Notes: generated by a model not told the origin, from the letters alone. DNA of 64,000 nucleotides from Citrobacter portucalensis (GCF_002042885.1 NZ_MVFY01000005.1:62001-126000); one strand, 5' to 3'. Positions 10,432 through 19,441 are shown, numbered from the stretch's first letter. A program made the numbers and translations.

Positions 10432-11262
10432 TTAACCCTGCCCGTATTTCTCCAGTAACGCTTCGGCAATCGCCTGCGTTTCCGCGTCCGCCACGCCATT
10501 CCACAACGTCGAGCGGAAGTGCATCTGGAACGCCATAATCACCCGCTGCTGTTCACGCGGCGTCATCTCGGGTTTTACCTCATAGCCATAGCGTGACAGC
10601 AGATCGAGCAATGACGCGGTTTCTACCGGCGTATGGGGCGCTCGTCCGGCGAGATAAAATGCCACACGCTGAGCATCCGGCCATGCGCCAATGCCCTGAG
10701 CGGCCAGTGCTTGCCACGGAAACAGCGGACCGGGATCGTCCTTACGCTGCGGCGCAATGTCTGCATGAGCCACCACGTTTTGCGGTTTTATGTCGTAGCG
10801 GGCGATGATATCTTTCGCCAATGGGATTAACGCCTGAATCTGCGCGGGCTCAAACGGCGCAAAATACTTGCTGCCCGCTGATTTTTGCCAGCCGCGGTTT
10901 TCCAGCTCAATACCAATTGAGGTATCGTTAATACGCGTAGCGCCGCGCCAGAAGCTAATCCCCGCATGCCAGGCCAGATCTTTTTCCGGCACCAGTTGCC
11001 AGATACGCGGTTTACCATGGTAAAGCGGCGGCACTGCGGGGATCAAATAGTGTGAACTGACGTTTTTATCGGTCAGCGTAGCCAGGGAAGAGTCAAAATC
11101 ATCGGCCGTGTAATGGATAACCAGTACTTTAATGCGTGGATAAGCAGCCTGGGCCTGACGGCGGGTATCTAACTGATACCCGTCTTTGTCGACAATCCCT
11201 TTTTCGCCAGCACATCCCACCAGCAACAGCGTAAATGCCAGCAGACACAACAGACGTTTCAT
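10432..11262 (-). CDS. amiD: N-acetylmuramoyl-L-alanine amidase AmiD, outer-membrane lipoprotein
   Basis: Zinc amidase anchored to the inner face of the outer membrane. It cleaves the muramic acid-L-alanine bond, including anhydro-muropeptides. The 276 residues equal the E. coli length. The lipobox LLLVGC puts the lipidated cysteine at residue 17. Zinc ligands are H50 (VLVIHYTA), H166 (VVAHADIAP) and the aspartate in KDDPG (about residue 176). The N-terminal amidase_2 domain is followed by a C-terminal peptidoglycan-binding helical domain. The start overlaps the ybjQ stop by 4 nt, so the two are coupled. Confidence 0.97.
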
Positions 11263-11582
11263 CGGCGAGTTTTCACCGCGGTACCGCTAACGCTCACCAT
11301 CAGCATGCTACCGTCTTTGCCTACGGTTTCGTAATCGATATCGATACCGACCACCGCATCAGCACCCAGCGCTTTCGCCTGTTCGCCCAGCTCCTGAAAA
11401 GCAATTTCACGCGCTTTACGCAGCTCTTTTTCATACGCGCCGGAGCGACCGCCGACAATATCGCGAATACCGGCAAAAAAATCGCGGAAGATATTCGCGC
11501 CTAAAATGGCTTCACCGGTAACAACACCGCAGTACTCCACGATGCTCTGTCCTTCCAGCGTAGGGGTTGTCGAAAACTGCAT
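11259..11582 (-). CDS. ybjQ: YbjQ, UPF0145 family protein
   Basis: A 107-residue soluble protein of the UPF0145/YbjQ family, same length as in E. coli. Family hallmarks are visible: [30 protein letters not shown], and [13 protein letters not shown]. Members form a pentameric ring-like fold, and the function is unknown. AAGGAG lies ahead of the ATG. It is the first gene of the ybjQ-amiD pair. Confidence 0.96.
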
Positions 11583-11744
11583 GGTTAATCTCCTTTTTGC
11601 GCTAAGAGTACGACCTCAAAAGCATTATCAAACCAATACACTATGACACTCAAAGGAAAGCCCGCCAAATAAAACTGCTATCCTTGTTGATGTGTAGCGG
11701 TTTCAGGTGGTGCGTTTTTTATTTTTATTTGACTGGCATGCCGC

Positions 11745-11777
11745 CAAAAATAAAAAAGCCCCCAGATGCTTGGGGGC
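11745..11777 (-). terminator. Rho-independent terminator of csp-ymcF
   Basis: On the minus strand GCCCCC and GGGGGC form a GC-only stem around an 8-nt loop, followed by T6 and further T-rich sequence. It lies 10 bp after the ymcF stop. Confidence 0.9.
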
Positions 11778-11786
11778 CTGAAGTTA

Positions 11787-11975
11787 TTATTTTCTAAAAT
11801 CTAATGGCGCCTGGCCGGACTGAATGTACATTGCTACGTTATCAAATGTAATCATTTTTGATTTACAAAAAATACATTTTGCCCCGAACGGATTTCCCTC
11901 AGTAACATCAAAGGTTGATGTTCTGTATTGGGAACCATGGCAACATGGACAGCGAAAGTGAATATGATTAGTAAT
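11787..11975 (-). CDS. ymcF: YmcF-like small zinc-ribbon cold-shock protein, probable ATT start
   Basis: A 62-residue protein with two cysteine pairs, CPCC (residues 9-12) and CIFC (residues 34-37), as in a zinc ribbon. It closely matches E. coli YmcF, which begins MTQHLHFRCPCCHG as I recall it. Here the matching codons read ATT-ACT-AAT-CAT-ATT-CAC-TTT, so the start falls on ATT at 11975-11973. GAGGT at 11987-11983 is 7-8 nt upstream and overlaps the stop codon of the csp gene, suggesting translational coupling. The only ATG in frame nearby (12002) lies inside csp and lacks a good ribosome site. YmcF and YnfQ were reported as cold-induced small proteins; I recall that non-AUG starts were discussed for them. 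The function is unknown. Confidence 0.85.
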   Translation of the reverse strand: MTNHIHFRCPCCHGSQYRTSTFDVTEGNPFGAKCIFCKSKMITFDNVAMYIQSGQAPLDFRK

Positions 11976-11985
11976 AATAGTTACC

Positions 11986-12198
11986 TCAAAGCGCCACAAC
12001 ATTAATTGCGGATGGACCTTTAGGTCCCTGCTCCACACCGAATTCGACTTTCTGGTTTTCATTCAGCGTCTTAAACTCATTACTTTGAATCGCTGAGAAA
12101 TGGACAAAGACATCTTTGCTGCCATCTGCCGGCGTAATGAAGCCAAAACCTTTTTCAGGATTGAACCATTTAACTAAACCAGTCATTTTAGTAGACAT
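11986..12198 (-). CDS. CspA-family cold shock protein (CspG-like)
   Basis: A 70-residue RNA chaperone with one cold-shock domain. RNP1 is KGFGFITP and RNP2 is VFVHFSAIQ. The sequence is nearest CspG/CspB of E. coli, but the paralog cannot be assigned safely. The start is ATG at 12198 with AAGGAA 7 nt upstream. The csp-ymcF pairing is the same as cspG-ymcF in K-12, but here it lies between ybjQ and ybjP, where K-12 has no csp gene. Confidence 0.93.
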   Translation of the reverse strand: MSTKMTGLVKWFNPEKGFGFITPADGSKDVFVHFSAIQSNEFKTLNENQKVEFGVEQGPKGPSAINVVAL

Positions 12199-12240
12199 AT
12201 ATTTATTCCTTAATTTGAGCCTTTCGGCAAGCTTGGTTTT
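12199..12240 (-). promoter_or_regulatory. Cold-shock mRNA leader with upstream box of the csp gene
   Basis: The minus strand carries GCCGAAAGGCTC at 12228-12217, shortly before the Shine-Dalgarno. It nearly equals the conserved box (GCCGAAAGGCAC) found at this place in cspA-type mRNAs, where it aids translation in the cold. The rest of the leader probably extends upstream. I found no clear cold box (TGACGTACAGA), and the transcription start was not located. Confidence 0.7.
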
Positions 12241-12718
12241 TATGACAGAAACTTCGTAGTGCTTAATGAAGAGACTCAAAGAGGGGATAAACGGATTACA
12301 CCTGAAAATGAGAACTGCTTGAGTAAACTACTTTGTATATCGTCTGTTATTCAAACCGACCGGATCATTAACGCACGGGCACCGAGATTAAGCAACTCTT
12401 ATTTTAGCCATCCGGAGTCCCTTATAGCCAACAGCACGGCATGAATTTTGTTTAGCTAGGCGTAAAGCGCGGCAAATGGAACATGCAAATGCTCAGATGG
12501 TCTATACAGTATAAGAAGCATGAATGGCCGCCAACGCCCCGTTGCAGGTTGATATACTAAAGCTGAAGCTGGCAACGAGCGCCACCAACATACTTCAGGT
12601 GGGGTGTCCGCGAATTTGCTTTAGCAAAAACAATGTGTTAATCGATCATACAATCTTTAGTGAGACCGAATTGTTCATCGTAGAACACAATTAGTAGGAA
12701 GCTTATAAGGAAATCATT
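12241..12718. other. Intergenic region between csp leader and ybjP
   Basis: About 480 bp without a convincing gene. The left part should hold the distal csp leader and promoter (minus strand), the right part the ybjP promoter (plus strand). A TATACAGTATA palindrome (12501-12511) and the block GCCGCCAACGC...GCAGGTTGATATA (12525-12555), faintly like one end of an ERIC, are visible. A small RNA cannot be excluded but no terminator-like hairpin with a T-run was seen. Confidence 0.4.
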
Positions 12719-13234
12719 ATGCGCTATTCGAAACTCTCTCTGCTGGTTCCATGTGCACTACTTCTCAGCGCCTGTACGACCGTGACGCCGGTCTATAAAG
12801 ATAACGGCACGCGTAGTGGTTCATGCATAGAAGGTGGGCCAGACAGCGTGGCTCAACAATTCTATGATTACCGTATTCAGCATCGAAACAATGATATTAC
12901 CGCCCTTCGTCCGTACCTGAGCGACAATCTGGCTAAACTGCTGACCGATGCCAGCCGTGATAATGCACACCGCGATCTGTTTAACAGCGATCCGTTCTCC
13001 AGTCGTGCTACGTTACCAGACAGCGCCAGTGTCGCCAGCGCATCGACTATTCCGAATAGTGATGCACGCAACATTCCACTGCGCGTAGAGCTGAAACAGG
13101 GTGACCAAAGCTGGCGTGATGAAGTGCTGATGATCCGTGAAGGTCAGTGCTGGGTCGTTGATGATGTACGCTATCTGGGCGGCAGCGTACACGCGCCAGC
13201 CGGGACGCTGCGCCAGTCTGTCGAAAACCGCTAA
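12719..13234 (+). CDS. ybjP: Putative lipoprotein YbjP
   Basis: A 171-residue predicted lipoprotein, same length as in E. coli. The signal peptide ends in LLLSAC with the lipidated cysteine at residue 19; the residues after it (TT) do not signal inner-membrane retention, so the outer membrane is likely. The rest is a single DUF3828-like soluble domain. AAGGAA precedes the ATG. It lies ahead of artP in the same direction, but a hairpin and a separate promoter region intervene. The function is unknown. Confidence 0.93.
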   Translation: MRYSKLSLLVPCALLLSACTTVTPVYKDNGTRSGSCIEGGPDSVAQQFYDYRIQHRNNDITALRPYLSDNLAKLLTDASRDNAHRDLFNSDPFSSRATLPDSASVASASTIPNSDARNIPLRVELKQGDQSWRDEVLMIREGQCWVVDDVRYLGGSVHAPAGTLRQSVENR

Positions 13235-13278
13235 CCGCCCCATTCACCCGCTTAAATCATAACCCCCATAAATTGTCT

Positions 13279-13298
13279 GGCATTCTGCATAGAATGCC
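13279..13298 (+). terminator. Hairpin after ybjP
   Basis: GGCATTCT-GCAT-AGAATGCC is a perfect 8-bp stem with a 4-nt loop, 45 bp after the ybjP stop. The T-run is poor, so it may be a weak or factor-assisted terminator. Confidence 0.5.
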
Positions 13299-13366
13299 GA
13301 CATTTATTCTTGCCCACTGGTGGCCCCGCTATTTTGTGCTATGTTTAGAGAAGAATGCGGTTTGCA

Positions 13367-13405
13367 TTTAACTTTTAACGCATAAATATTGCATAACTAT
13401 TCTGT
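13367..13405 (+). promoter_or_regulatory. Tandem ArgR (ARG box) operator of artPIQM
   Basis: TGCATAACTATTCT (13390-13403) matches the ARG box core TGAATwwwwATTCA at 12 of 14 positions. TAACTTTTAACGCA (13369-13382) matches at about 10. Two boxes 3 bp apart are the usual ArgR layout, and E. coli artP is ArgR regulated. Confidence 0.65.
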
Positions 13406-13459
13406 CAAAGGTAGTATCTGCGGCTTCAATAGCTATCAGACTGCCAGTATCGAGTGTCA

Positions 13460-14188
13460 ATGAGTATTCAATTAAACGGCATTAACTGCTTCTACGGCGC
13501 ACATCAGGCGCTGTTCGATATCACGCTGGATTGCCCTCAGGGTGAAACACTGGTGTTACTTGGCCCAAGTGGAGCCGGGAAAAGCTCGCTGCTGCGCGTA
13601 CTCAACCTGCTTGAGATGCCGCGCTCGGGTACGCTCTCTATTGCAGGCAACCGTTTCGACTTCACGAAGACCCCGTCAGATAAAGCCATTCGGGATCTGC
13701 GTCAGAACGTGGGCATGGTCTTTCAGCAATATAATCTCTGGCCGCATCTCACGGTTGTGCAGAACCTGATTGAAGCGCCCTGCCGTGTGCTCGGTCTGAC
13801 AAAAGAGCAGGCAATGGCGCGCGCCGAGAAACTGCTGGAACGTCTGCGCCTCAAGCCTTACAGCGATCGTTACCCATTACATCTTTCCGGTGGACAGCAA
13901 CAGCGTGTAGCCATTGCCCGCGCGTTGATGATGGAGCCGCAGGTGCTGCTGTTTGATGAACCGACCGCCGCGCTTGACCCGGAAATTACCGCCCAAATCG
14001 TCAGCATCATTCGCGAACTGGCGGAAACCAACATTACTCAGGTGATCGTCACCCACGAAGTGGAAGTTGCACGTAAAACGGCCAGTCGTGTGGTGTATAT
14101 GGAAAACGGTCATATCGTCGAGTTTGGGGATGCGAGCTGCTTTGCCAACCCGCAAACCGAAGCGTTTAAAAACTATCTTTCTCACTAA
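13460..14188 (+). CDS. artP: Arginine ABC transporter ATP-binding protein ArtP
   Basis: ATPase of the inner-membrane arginine importer, working with ArtQ, ArtM and the binding proteins ArtI and ArtJ. With ATG at 13460 the protein has 242 residues as in E. coli; an in-frame GTG two codons upstream is rejected. Walker A is GPSGAGKS (35-42), the signature LSGGQQQR starts at 142, Walker B is VLLFDEP (162-168), and the H-loop histidine is in VIVTHE. It is the first gene of artPIQM. Confidence 0.98.
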   Translation: MSIQLNGINCFYGAHQALFDITLDCPQGETLVLLGPSGAGKSSLLRVLNLLEMPRSGTLSIAGNRFDFTKTPSDKAIRDLRQNVGMVFQQYNLWPHLTVVQNLIEAPCRVLGLTKEQAMARAEKLLERLRLKPYSDRYPLHLSGGQQQRVAIARALMMEPQVLLFDEPTAALDPEITAQIVSIIRELAETNITQVIVTHEVEVARKTASRVVYMENGHIVEFGDASCFANPQTEAFKNYLSH

Positions 14189-14204
14189 GATTCGGGACAA
14201 TACA

Positions 14205-14936
14205 ATGAAAAAAGTTCTGATTGCCGCGCTAATCGCAGGTTTTAGTCTTTCCGCTACCGCAGCCCAAACCATTCGTTTCGCCACCGAAGCGTCTTATCCT
14301 CCGTTTGAATCTATCGATGCGAATAACAAGATCGTAGGTTTTGACGTTGATCTGGCAAACGCGCTGTGTAAAGAGATTGACGCTACTTGTACCTTCACCA
14401 ATCAGGCCTTCGACAGCCTGATTCCGAGCCTGAAGTTCCGTCGTTTTGACGCGGTGATGGCCGGTATGGACATCACGCCTGAGCGTGAAAAACAGGTGCT
14501 GTTCACCACCCCTTACTACGACAACTCTGCGCTGTTTGTGGGCCAGCAGGGTAAATACACCAGCATCGACCAGCTGAAAGGTAAAAAAGTCGGCGTTCAA
14601 AACGGTACCACGCACCAGAAATTCATCATGGATAAACATCCGGAAGTGACCACTGTGCCGTATGACAGCTACCAGAATGCCAAACTCGATCTGCAAAATG
14701 GTCGTATTGACGGCGTCTTTGGTGATACCGCAGTAGTAACCGAGTGGCTGAAAGACAATCCTAAGCTTGCCGCGGTTGGTGACAAAGTGACGGATAAAGA
14801 TTACTTCGGTACCGGTCTGGGCATTGCTGTGCGCCAGGGCAATACCGAGCTGCAGCAGAAATTTAACGCTGCGCTGGAAAAAGTGAAGAAAGATGGGACT
14901 TACGAGACCATCTACAACAAATGGTTCCAGAAGTAA
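14205..14936 (+). CDS. artI: Periplasmic amino-acid-binding protein ArtI
   Basis: Solute-binding protein of the Art system, family 3. The 243 residues equal the E. coli length. The signal peptide is about residues 1-19, ending SLSATAA. The family signature GFDVDLANALCKEI and the ligand-arginine segment MDITPERE are visible. It is about 70% like ArtJ encoded downstream. In E. coli ArtJ binds arginine with high affinity, while the ArtI ligand is less certain. The gene lies 16 bp after artP. Confidence 0.97.
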   Translation: MKKVLIAALIAGFSLSATAAQTIRFATEASYPPFESIDANNKIVGFDVDLANALCKEIDATCTFTNQAFDSLIPSLKFRRFDAVMAGMDITPEREKQVLFTTPYYDNSALFVGQQGKYTSIDQLKGKKVGVQNGTTHQKFIMDKHPEVTTVPYDSYQNAKLDLQNGRIDGVFGDTAVVTEWLKDNPKLAAVGDKVTDKDYFGTGLGIAVRQGNTELQQKFNAALEKVKKDGTYETIYNKWFQK

Positions 14937-14942
14937 TATTTG

Positions 14943-15659
14943 ATGAATGAATTTTTTCCTTTAGCAAGCGCCGCCGGGATGACCGTCGGCCTTGCCGTTT
15001 GTGCGCTGATCATTGGCCTTGCGCTCGCCATGTTTTTTGCCGTCTGGGAGTCAGTAAAATGGCGCCCGGTGGCATGGGCGGGCTCGGCCCTGGTCACCAT
15101 CCTGCGCGGTCTGCCAGAAATTCTGGTGGTTCTGTTTATCTATTTCGGCTCCTCACAGCTGCTGCTGACGCTGGCCGATGGCTTTACGATCAATCTCGGG
15201 TTTGTACAAATCCCGGTTCAGATGCAGATCGAAAACTTCGACGTCAGCCCGTTCCTGTGCGGTGTCATTGCACTGTCATTACTGTACGCCGCTTACGCGT
15301 CGCAAACGCTGCGTGGCGCGCTGAAGGCCGTGCCACTCGGACAATGGGAATCAGGTCAGGCGTTGGGTTTGTCTAAAGCTGCGATCTTCTTTCGTCTGGT
15401 GATGCCGCAGATGTGGCGTCATGCCTTACCGGGACTGGGTAACCAGTGGCTGGTATTGCTGAAAGATACCGCGCTGGTCAGCCTTATCAGCGTGAACGAT
15501 CTGATGCTGCAAACGAAGAGTATTGCCACCCGCACCCAGGAGCCGTTTACCTGGTACATTGTGGCGGCCGCTATTTACCTGGTGATTACGCTGGTGAGTC
15601 AGTACATTCTCAAACGCATTGACCTGCGCGCGACACGTTTTGAGCGGAGACCAGGCTGA
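14943..15659 (+). CDS. artQ: Arginine ABC transporter permease ArtQ
   Basis: Inner-membrane permease subunit with about five helices and the HisM/GlnP-type EAA loop around [14 protein letters not shown]. The start is ATG at 14943, giving 238 residues as in E. coli; the TTG just upstream is rejected. It pairs with ArtM to form the channel. The stop overlaps the artM start by one base, so the two subunits are coupled. Confidence 0.97.
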   Translation: MNEFFPLASAAGMTVGLAVCALIIGLALAMFFAVWESVKWRPVAWAGSALVTILRGLPEILVVLFIYFGSSQLLLTLADGFTINLGFVQIPVQMQIENFDVSPFLCGVIALSLLYAAYASQTLRGALKAVPLGQWESGQALGLSKAAIFFRLVMPQMWRHALPGLGNQWLVLLKDTALVSLISVNDLMLQTKSIATRTQEPFTWYIVAAAIYLVITLVSQYILKRIDLRATRFERRPG

Positions 15660-16327
15660 TGCTTGAGTATTTACCTGAATTGTTGAAAGGGCTGCATACC
15701 AGCCTGACGCTGACGGTCGCCTCCATCGTGGTTGCTCTGGTGCTGGCGCTGATCTTCACCGTCATCCTGACGCTGAAAACGCCGGTGCTGGTGTGGCTGG
15801 TTCGCGCTTATATCACGCTGTTTACCGGTACACCGCTGCTGGTGCAAATCTTCCTGATCTACTACGGACCAGGACAGTTTCCGGCATTGCAAGAATATCC
15901 GGTATTGTGGCATCTGCTCTCTGAACCCTGGTTATGCGCCTTAATTGCGCTGTCGTTAAACAGTGCGGCCTACACTACGCAACTGTTTTACGGCGCTATC
16001 CGTGCAATCCCGGAAGGCCAGTGGCAGTCCTGCGGAGCGTTAGGGATGAGCAAAAAGGATACGCTGGCGATTCTGTTGCCGTACGCCTTTAAACGCGCCC
16101 TCTCCTCGTATTCCAACGAAGTGGTGCTGGTATTTAAAAGTACCTCACTGGCTTACACTATCACGCTGATGGAAGTCATGGGTTATAGCCAGTTGCTGTA
16201 CGGCCGCACGTACGACGTTATGGTCTTCGGTGCCGCGGGTGTGATTTACCTGATCGTCAACGGTTTGCTGACGCTGATGATGCGCTTAATCGAACGTAAA
16301 GCGCTGGCGTTTGAACACCGGAATTAA
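15659..16327 (+). CDS. artM: Arginine ABC transporter permease ArtM
   Basis: Second permease subunit, 222 residues as in E. coli, with an EAA loop near MSKKDTLAILLPYAFKRAL. It forms a heterodimer with ArtQ. Last gene of artPIQM, followed by a BIME and a strong terminator before artJ. Confidence 0.97.
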   Translation: MLEYLPELLKGLHTSLTLTVASIVVALVLALIFTVILTLKTPVLVWLVRAYITLFTGTPLLVQIFLIYYGPGQFPALQEYPVLWHLLSEPWLCALIALSLNSAAYTTQLFYGAIRAIPEGQWQSCGALGMSKKDTLAILLPYAFKRALSSYSNEVVLVFKSTSLAYTITLMEVMGYSQLLYGRTYDVMVFGAAGVIYLIVNGLLTLMMRLIERKALAFEHRN

Positions 16328-16331
16328 GCAT

Positions 16332-16416
16332 ATGCCTGATGGCGCTACGCTTATCAGGCCTACGGTTCATGCACCTTTTGTAGGCCGGATAAGGTGCTAG
16401 CACCGCCATCCGGCAA
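16332..16416. repeat. BIME (two opposed REP units) after artM
   Basis: The first REP reads ATGCCTGATGGCGCTACGCT...ATCAGGCCTAC (16332-16363), the second GTAGGCCGGATAAGG...CCATCCGGC (16380-16415). Opposed units with a short linker are a typical bacterial interspersed mosaic element, often protecting mRNA 3' ends. Confidence 0.9.
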
Positions 16417-16439
16417 ATATGCATAAAGCAAAATAATAA

Positions 16440-16475
16440 AGACGGACAACAACCTAAATTGTCCGTCTTTTTTTA
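16440..16475 (+). terminator. Rho-independent terminator of artPIQM
   Basis: AGACGGACAA pairs perfectly with TTGTCCGTCT, followed by a run of T. Confidence 0.92.
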
Positions 16476-16502
16476 TACCATAAAAAATATTTAATCATTT
16501 TT

Positions 16503-16520
16503 ATTGCATACAAATTCATA
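16503..16520 (+). promoter_or_regulatory. ArgR operator (ARG box) of artJ
   Basis: TGCATACAAATTCA at 16505-16518 fits the ARG box core at 13 of 14 positions if the loose central bases are allowed. A weaker AT-rich box seems to lie about 21 bp upstream. It precedes artJ by about 70 bp. Confidence 0.65.
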
Positions 16521-16588
16521 AAATGGCATTGTTACCCCACGCCGCAGACACGGTAATAATCATAAGATTGACAGACGGGAGTTCCACC

Positions 16589-17320
16589 ATGAAAAAGTTA
16601 GTACTGGCCGCATTACTTGCTACTTTCGCCGCTGGCGCCTCAGCTGCTGATAAAATTAGTTTCGGTGTATCAGCCACGTATCCGCCATTTGAATCACTGG
16701 ACGCGAGCAATAAAATTGTCGGTTTTGACATCGACCTGGCAACGGCGCTGTGCAAACAAATGCAGGCAGAATGTACTTTCACCAATCACGCTTTCGACAG
16801 CCTGATCCCCGCGCTGAAATTCAAGAAATATGATGCGGTAATTTCCGGAATGGATATCACACCTGAGCGTAGCAAGCAGGTTGCATTTACTCAGCCTTAC
16901 TATGCCAACTCCGCGCTGGTGATTGCGAAAAAAGACACCTATAAAACCTTTGCCGACCTGAAAGGTAAGCGCATCGGTATGGAAAACGGCACCACCCATC
17001 AGAAATACCTGCAGGACAAACATCCTGAGGTGAAAACCGTGGCCTACGATAGCTATCAGAATGCGATTATCGACCTGAAAAATGGCCGTATTGATGGCGT
17101 ATTTGGCGATACCGCTGTGGTTAACGAATGGCTGAAAACCAACCCGCAGTTAGGCGTAGCCACTGACAAAGTAACCGATCCGCAATACTTCGGTACTGGC
17201 CTTGGCATCGCGGTTCGCCCGGATAACAAAGCCCTGCTGGAAAAACTGAACAGCGCGCTGGCGGCAATCAAAGCTGACGGCACGTACCAGAAAATCAGCG
17301 ACCAGTGGTTCCCGCAGTAA
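16589..17320 (+). CDS. artJ: Periplasmic arginine-binding protein ArtJ
   Basis: High-affinity arginine-binding protein of the Art importer. It has 243 residues from ATG at 16589, with GGGAG upstream; the longer in-frame extension has no ribosome site. The signal peptide ends FAAGASA (about residue 19). It shares GFDIDLATALCK and MDITPERSK with ArtI. It has its own promoter with an ARG box, separate from artPIQM, as in E. coli. Confidence 0.98.
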   Translation: MKKLVLAALLATFAAGASAADKISFGVSATYPPFESLDASNKIVGFDIDLATALCKQMQAECTFTNHAFDSLIPALKFKKYDAVISGMDITPERSKQVAFTQPYYANSALVIAKKDTYKTFADLKGKRIGMENGTTHQKYLQDKHPEVKTVAYDSYQNAIIDLKNGRIDGVFGDTAVVNEWLKTNPQLGVATDKVTDPQYFGTGLGIAVRPDNKALLEKLNSALAAIKADGTYQKISDQWFPQ

Positions 17321-17451
17321 CGTCTGCCCAATCTGAAAAGCCGCGCTCTGCGGCTTTTTTTATCTCTTCGCCTGCGCTTTCAGTCAGTTCTTACGCCATA
17401 AACGCTTTCCTGGCATACACTTGTTAAAACGAAAAAAAGTGAGGCAAACGG
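17321..17451. other. Synteny breakpoint between artJ and yegS
   Basis: In K-12 artJ is followed by rlmC (rumB), and yegS is preceded by yegR, about 1.2 Mb away. Here the two meet in 131 bp. The gap holds only the artJ terminator and the yegS promoter region. No repeat, IS or att site is seen in it. Confidence 0.75.
17336..17362 (+). terminator. Rho-independent terminator of artJ
   Basis: AAAAGCCGC-GCTCT-GCGGCTTTTTT forms a tight GC stem with a long T-run, 15 bp after the stop codon. Confidence 0.93.
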
Positions 17452-18351
17452 ATGATAGCGTTCCCTGCCAGTTTACTGATCCTCAATGGAAAAAGTGCTG
17501 ATAATCTCCCCCTGCGTGATGCCATTGCGAAGCTTCGCGATGAAGGCGTGGAAATCCATGTTCGCGTGACCTGGGAAAAAGGCGATGCCCAACGCTACGT
17601 TGATGAAGCTCGTCAGCTAGGCGTTGCTACGGTGATAGCCGGCGGCGGTGACGGCACCATCAACGAAGTTTCGACAGCGCTGATTCAGTCGCAGGGTGGC
17701 AATATTCCAGCGCTGGGTATTTTACCGTTGGGAACGGCGAATGACTTTGCCACCAGTGTTGGTATACCCGATGACCTTGATAAGGCATTAAAGCTGGCTA
17801 TCGCTGCAAATGCGACTGCAATCGATATGGTGCTGGTCAACGATAAAACCTGTTTTATCAACATGGCGACCGGCGGGTTTGGCACTCGGATCACCACCGA
17901 AACGCCGGAAAAACTCAAGGCCGCACTGGGCGGTGTATCGTATTTTATTCACGGATTAATGCGCATGGATACGCTCAAGCCCGACATCTGTGACATTCGT
18001 GGGGAGGATTTTCACTGGCAGGGTAAAGCGCTGGTGATTGGTATCGGTAACGGTCGCCAGGCCGGTGGTGGGCAACAGCTTTGCCCGACGGCGCTGATCA
18101 ACGACGGCCTGCTGCAACTGCGCATTTTTACCGGCGAAGAACTACTGCCAGGACTGCTTTCGGCGTTAACGCAATCCGAAGACAACCCTAACATTATTGA
18201 CGGCGCATCGTCGTGGTTTGATATCCGCGCCCCACACGAAATTACCTTTAATCTCGATGGTGAACCGCTCAGCGGACAAGAGTTTCATATTGAAATCCTG
18301 CCCGCTGCGCTACGTTGCAGACTGCCGCCGGGTTGTCCGCTATTGCGCTAA
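17452..18351 (+). CDS. yegS: Lipid kinase YegS
   Basis: Diacylglycerol-kinase-family protein. E. coli and Salmonella YegS phosphorylate phosphatidylglycerol in vitro. The 299 residues equal the E. coli length. The nucleotide-binding motif GGGDGT is at residues 64-69, followed by NEVSTAL and GTANDFA, which are family hallmarks. No membrane segment, so it is cytosolic and acts at the membrane surface. GAGG precedes the ATG. It is convergent with fbaB, 20 bp away; the gat operon that separates them in K-12 is absent. Confidence 0.97.
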   Translation: MIAFPASLLILNGKSADNLPLRDAIAKLRDEGVEIHVRVTWEKGDAQRYVDEARQLGVATVIAGGGDGTINEVSTALIQSQGGNIPALGILPLGTANDFATSVGIPDDLDKALKLAIAANATAIDMVLVNDKTCFINMATGGFGTRITTETPEKLKAALGGVSYFIHGLMRMDTLKPDICDIRGEDFHWQGKALVIGIGNGRQAGGGQQLCPTALINDGLLQLRIFTGEELLPGLLSALTQSEDNPNIIDGASSWFDIRAPHEITFNLDGEPLSGQEFHIEILPAALRCRLPPGCPLLR

Positions 18352-18371
18352 CCCAACGACAATCCGAGGGA

Positions 18372-19424
18372 TCAGGCAATAGTGACTTTGCTGTCCAGAT
18401 AAACGTCCTGTACGGCGTTAATCAACTTAACGCCGTCGGCCATGGTTTTCTTGAACGCTTTACGCCCCAGAATCAGCCCCATACCACCCGCACGTTTGTT
18501 AATAACCGCCGTACGCACTGCATCGCTCAGGTCGGTGTCGCCGCCGGCCGCCCCGCCAGAGTTAATTAACCCGGCGCGCCCCATATAACAGTTCGCCAGT
18601 TGGTAACGCACCAGGTCAATTGGATTCTCGCTGGTCAACTTGGTATAGACGCGATCGTCGGTATAGCCAAAATTAACCGCTTTATACCCGCCGTTATTTT
18701 CCGCCATTTTCTGCTTAACGATATCCGCTCCGATAGTGGCAGCCAGATGGTTAGCCTGCCCGGTAAGATCGGCGGAAACATGGTAATCCACGCCATCTTT
18801 TTTAAACGCGGAGTTACGCAGATACGCCCACAGCACGGTAACCATACCCAACTCATGGGCGCGCTCAAACGCCGCTGAAATCTCTTCAATCTGGCGGCGA
18901 GATTCCTCAGAACCGAAATAGATGGTTGCCCCTACCGCAACCGCACCCATATTGAACGCCTGCTCTACGCTGGCATACAGCGTTTGGTCAAAGGTATTCG
19001 GATAGCTGAGCGTTTCGTTGTGGTTAATTTTAACGAGGAACGGGATACGGTGCGCGTAGCGGCGGGAGACAGAAGCCAGCACACCGTAAGTCGATGCCAC
19101 GCAGTTGCACCCTGCTTCGATAGCCAACTCCACAATATTCTTCGGATCAAAGTACAGCGGGTTAGCGGCAAACGAAGCCCCAGCAGAATGCTCTACCCCC
19201 TGATCCACCGGTAGGATCGACAAATACCCTGTCCCGGCAAGTCGCCCCGTGTTATACAGCGTCTGCATATTACGCAGCACGGCAGGCGGCCGGTTGTTAT
19301 CCACCATCACGCGATCGACGTAATCATGTCCAGGCAGGTAAAGTTGGTCAGAAGGAATGGTCATACAACGATGCTGTAAAAGGCTGTCGGCATCTTTGCC
19401 AAGCAACTGCGCAATATCAGTCAT
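18372..19424 (-). CDS. fbaB: Fructose-bisphosphate aldolase class I
   Basis: Schiff-base (DhnA-type) aldolase that splits fructose 1,6-bisphosphate into dihydroxyacetone phosphate and glyceraldehyde 3-phosphate; in E. coli it is made during gluconeogenic growth. The 350 residues equal the E. coli length. K237 in [10 protein letters not shown] is the expected Schiff-base lysine. The TIM-barrel segments [10 protein letters not shown] and [10 protein letters not shown] and the phosphate-binding [10 protein letters not shown] are visible. GGGAG lies 7 nt before the ATG. A perfect palindrome sits just upstream. Confidence 0.97.
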   Translation of the reverse strand: MTDIAQLLGKDADSLLQHRCMTIPSDQLYLPGHDYVDRVMVDNNRPPAVLRNMQTLYNTGRLAGTGYLSILPVDQGVEHSAGASFAANPLYFDPKNIVELAIEAGCNCVASTYGVLASVSRRYAHRIPFLVKINHNETLSYPNTFDQTLYASVEQAFNMGAVAVGATIYFGSEESRRQIEEISAAFERAHELGMVTVLWAYLRNSAFKKDGVDYHVSADLTGQANHLAATIGADIVKQKMAENNGGYKAVNFGYTDDRVYTKLTSENPIDLVRYQLANCYMGRAGLINSGGAAGGDTDLSDAVRTAVINKRAGGMGLILGRKAFKKTMADGVKLINAVQDVYLDSKVTIA

Positions 19425-19441
19425 AGCTATGCTCCCGTAAG

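Noticed and set aside
11976-12062. Longer N-terminus for YmcF from ATG 12062 or 12002
   Set aside because: These codons lie within the csp gene in another frame, have no ribosome site, and have no counterpart in E. coli YmcF.
16332-16416. Repeated short palindromes considered as CRISPR repeats
   Set aside because: Repeat units are REP palindromes in opposite orientation, with no regular spacers and no cas genes nearby; the same holds for the other REP sites.
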